Assembly: GCA_938041705.1 (NCBI GenBank)
Contig: CALISP010000040.1
Location: 1-22,659 of the forward strand
Length of the DNA stretch: 22,659 nt
Source of the DNA: an uncultured Cocleimonas sp.
GTDB lineage: Bacteria; Pseudomonadota; Gammaproteobacteria; Thiotrichales; Thiotrichaceae
Direction of reading: 5' to 3'
A model generated the notes under the pieces. It had not been told where the DNA came from and made no database searches. It saw only the letters and a program-made list of their open reading frames with translations. Of this stretch, positions 22,539 to 22,659 are shown in pieces. Numbering within the stretch: the first letter of the stretch is position 1; every line of letters starts with the position of its first letter. A program made the translations under genes and the position numbers.

Positions 22539-22659
22539 ATGACTAATAGTCACACAAATCAATTCACACCAGAACTCATTCTTATTGATCTAGATGGCAC
22601 TTTAGTGGATTCAATCCCAGATATTTCATGGTGTCTTGATCAAACTATGAAACAGATTG
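22539..22659 (+). CDS. gph: Phosphoglycolate phosphatase, 5' part only (runs off window)
   Basis: Only the first 40 codons are present. The translation contains the HAD motif I, ILIDLDGTLVDS, followed by IPDISWCLDQTM. Gph removes phosphate from 2-phosphoglycolate formed during DNA repair or by RuBisCO. Position directly after rpe on the same strand is the standard gammaproteobacterial rpe-gph arrangement and supports the call. The start ATG at 22539 is chosen by length before motif I; no strong ribosome-binding site is visible. Confidence 0.88.
   Translation, partial: MTNSHTNQFTPELILIDLDGTLVDSIPDISWCLDQTMKQI

Overview
The window is AT-rich chromosomal DNA from a gammaproteobacterium. Evidence for this is the housekeeping content (pyrE, uvrB, rpe-gph, and ribE-ribBX-ribH-nusB-thiL-pgpA in a row), the RibBX form of the riboflavin fusion enzyme, periplasmic c-type cytochromes and a lipobox lipoprotein. 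The genus cannot be fixed from sequence alone. A marine or sulfur-oxidiser-like lineage (Thiotrichales-type) is only a guess. I see no integrase, insertion sequence, tRNA, rRNA or CRISPR array.

Layout. 1-4336 holds pyrE, a convergent class-I aminotransferase (aspC-like) and divergent uvrB. 4380-7360 is an accessory block on the minus strand: a lipoprotein esterase, an exported YbhB/YbcL (PEBP) protein and an AraC-family regulator. 7498-12870 is one minus-strand housekeeping run, read ribE, ribBX, ribH, nusB, thiL, pgpA, then a phosphoribosyltransferase. Upstream are a lytic transglycosylase, a divergent ACT-domain protein and truD. 15806-19412 is a small periplasmic redox block: a secreted beta-propeller (lactonase-like) protein, an AraC-family regulator, and two tandem cytochrome P460-family genes read divergently from the regulator. 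The first closely resembles the hydroxylamine- and NO-handling cytochrome P460 of ammonia oxidisers. 19501-22659 holds a stand-alone SdrD-B-like secreted domain, a D-cysteine desulfhydrase/ACC-deaminase-type PLP enzyme, a small cytochrome c5-like protein with a strong terminator, rpe, and the first 40 codons of gph.

The most unusual signal is a short dispersed repeat found nine times in 22.7 kb, always between genes and in both orientations. Its core is AAAAGACAC, then a run of 3-8 C (sometimes interrupted by T), then TACTTTTA. The A-rich left arm and T-rich right arm pair into a hairpin with a C-rich (or G-rich) loop. In three places a second, inverted partial copy makes a longer hairpin, the arrangement of REPIN elements. 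Copies sit inside two apparent operons (ribBX/ribH and rpe/gph), where they would be transcribed. No transposase is in the window, so a RAYT-type mobiliser elsewhere in the genome is a hypothesis.

Other points of interest are a 63-residue basic tail on NusB, an in-frame 10-codon tandem repeat inside the N-terminal part of ThiL, loss of the zinc cysteines in the GTP cyclohydrolase II-like half of RibBX, and 21-bp tandem repeats upstream of the beta-propeller gene.
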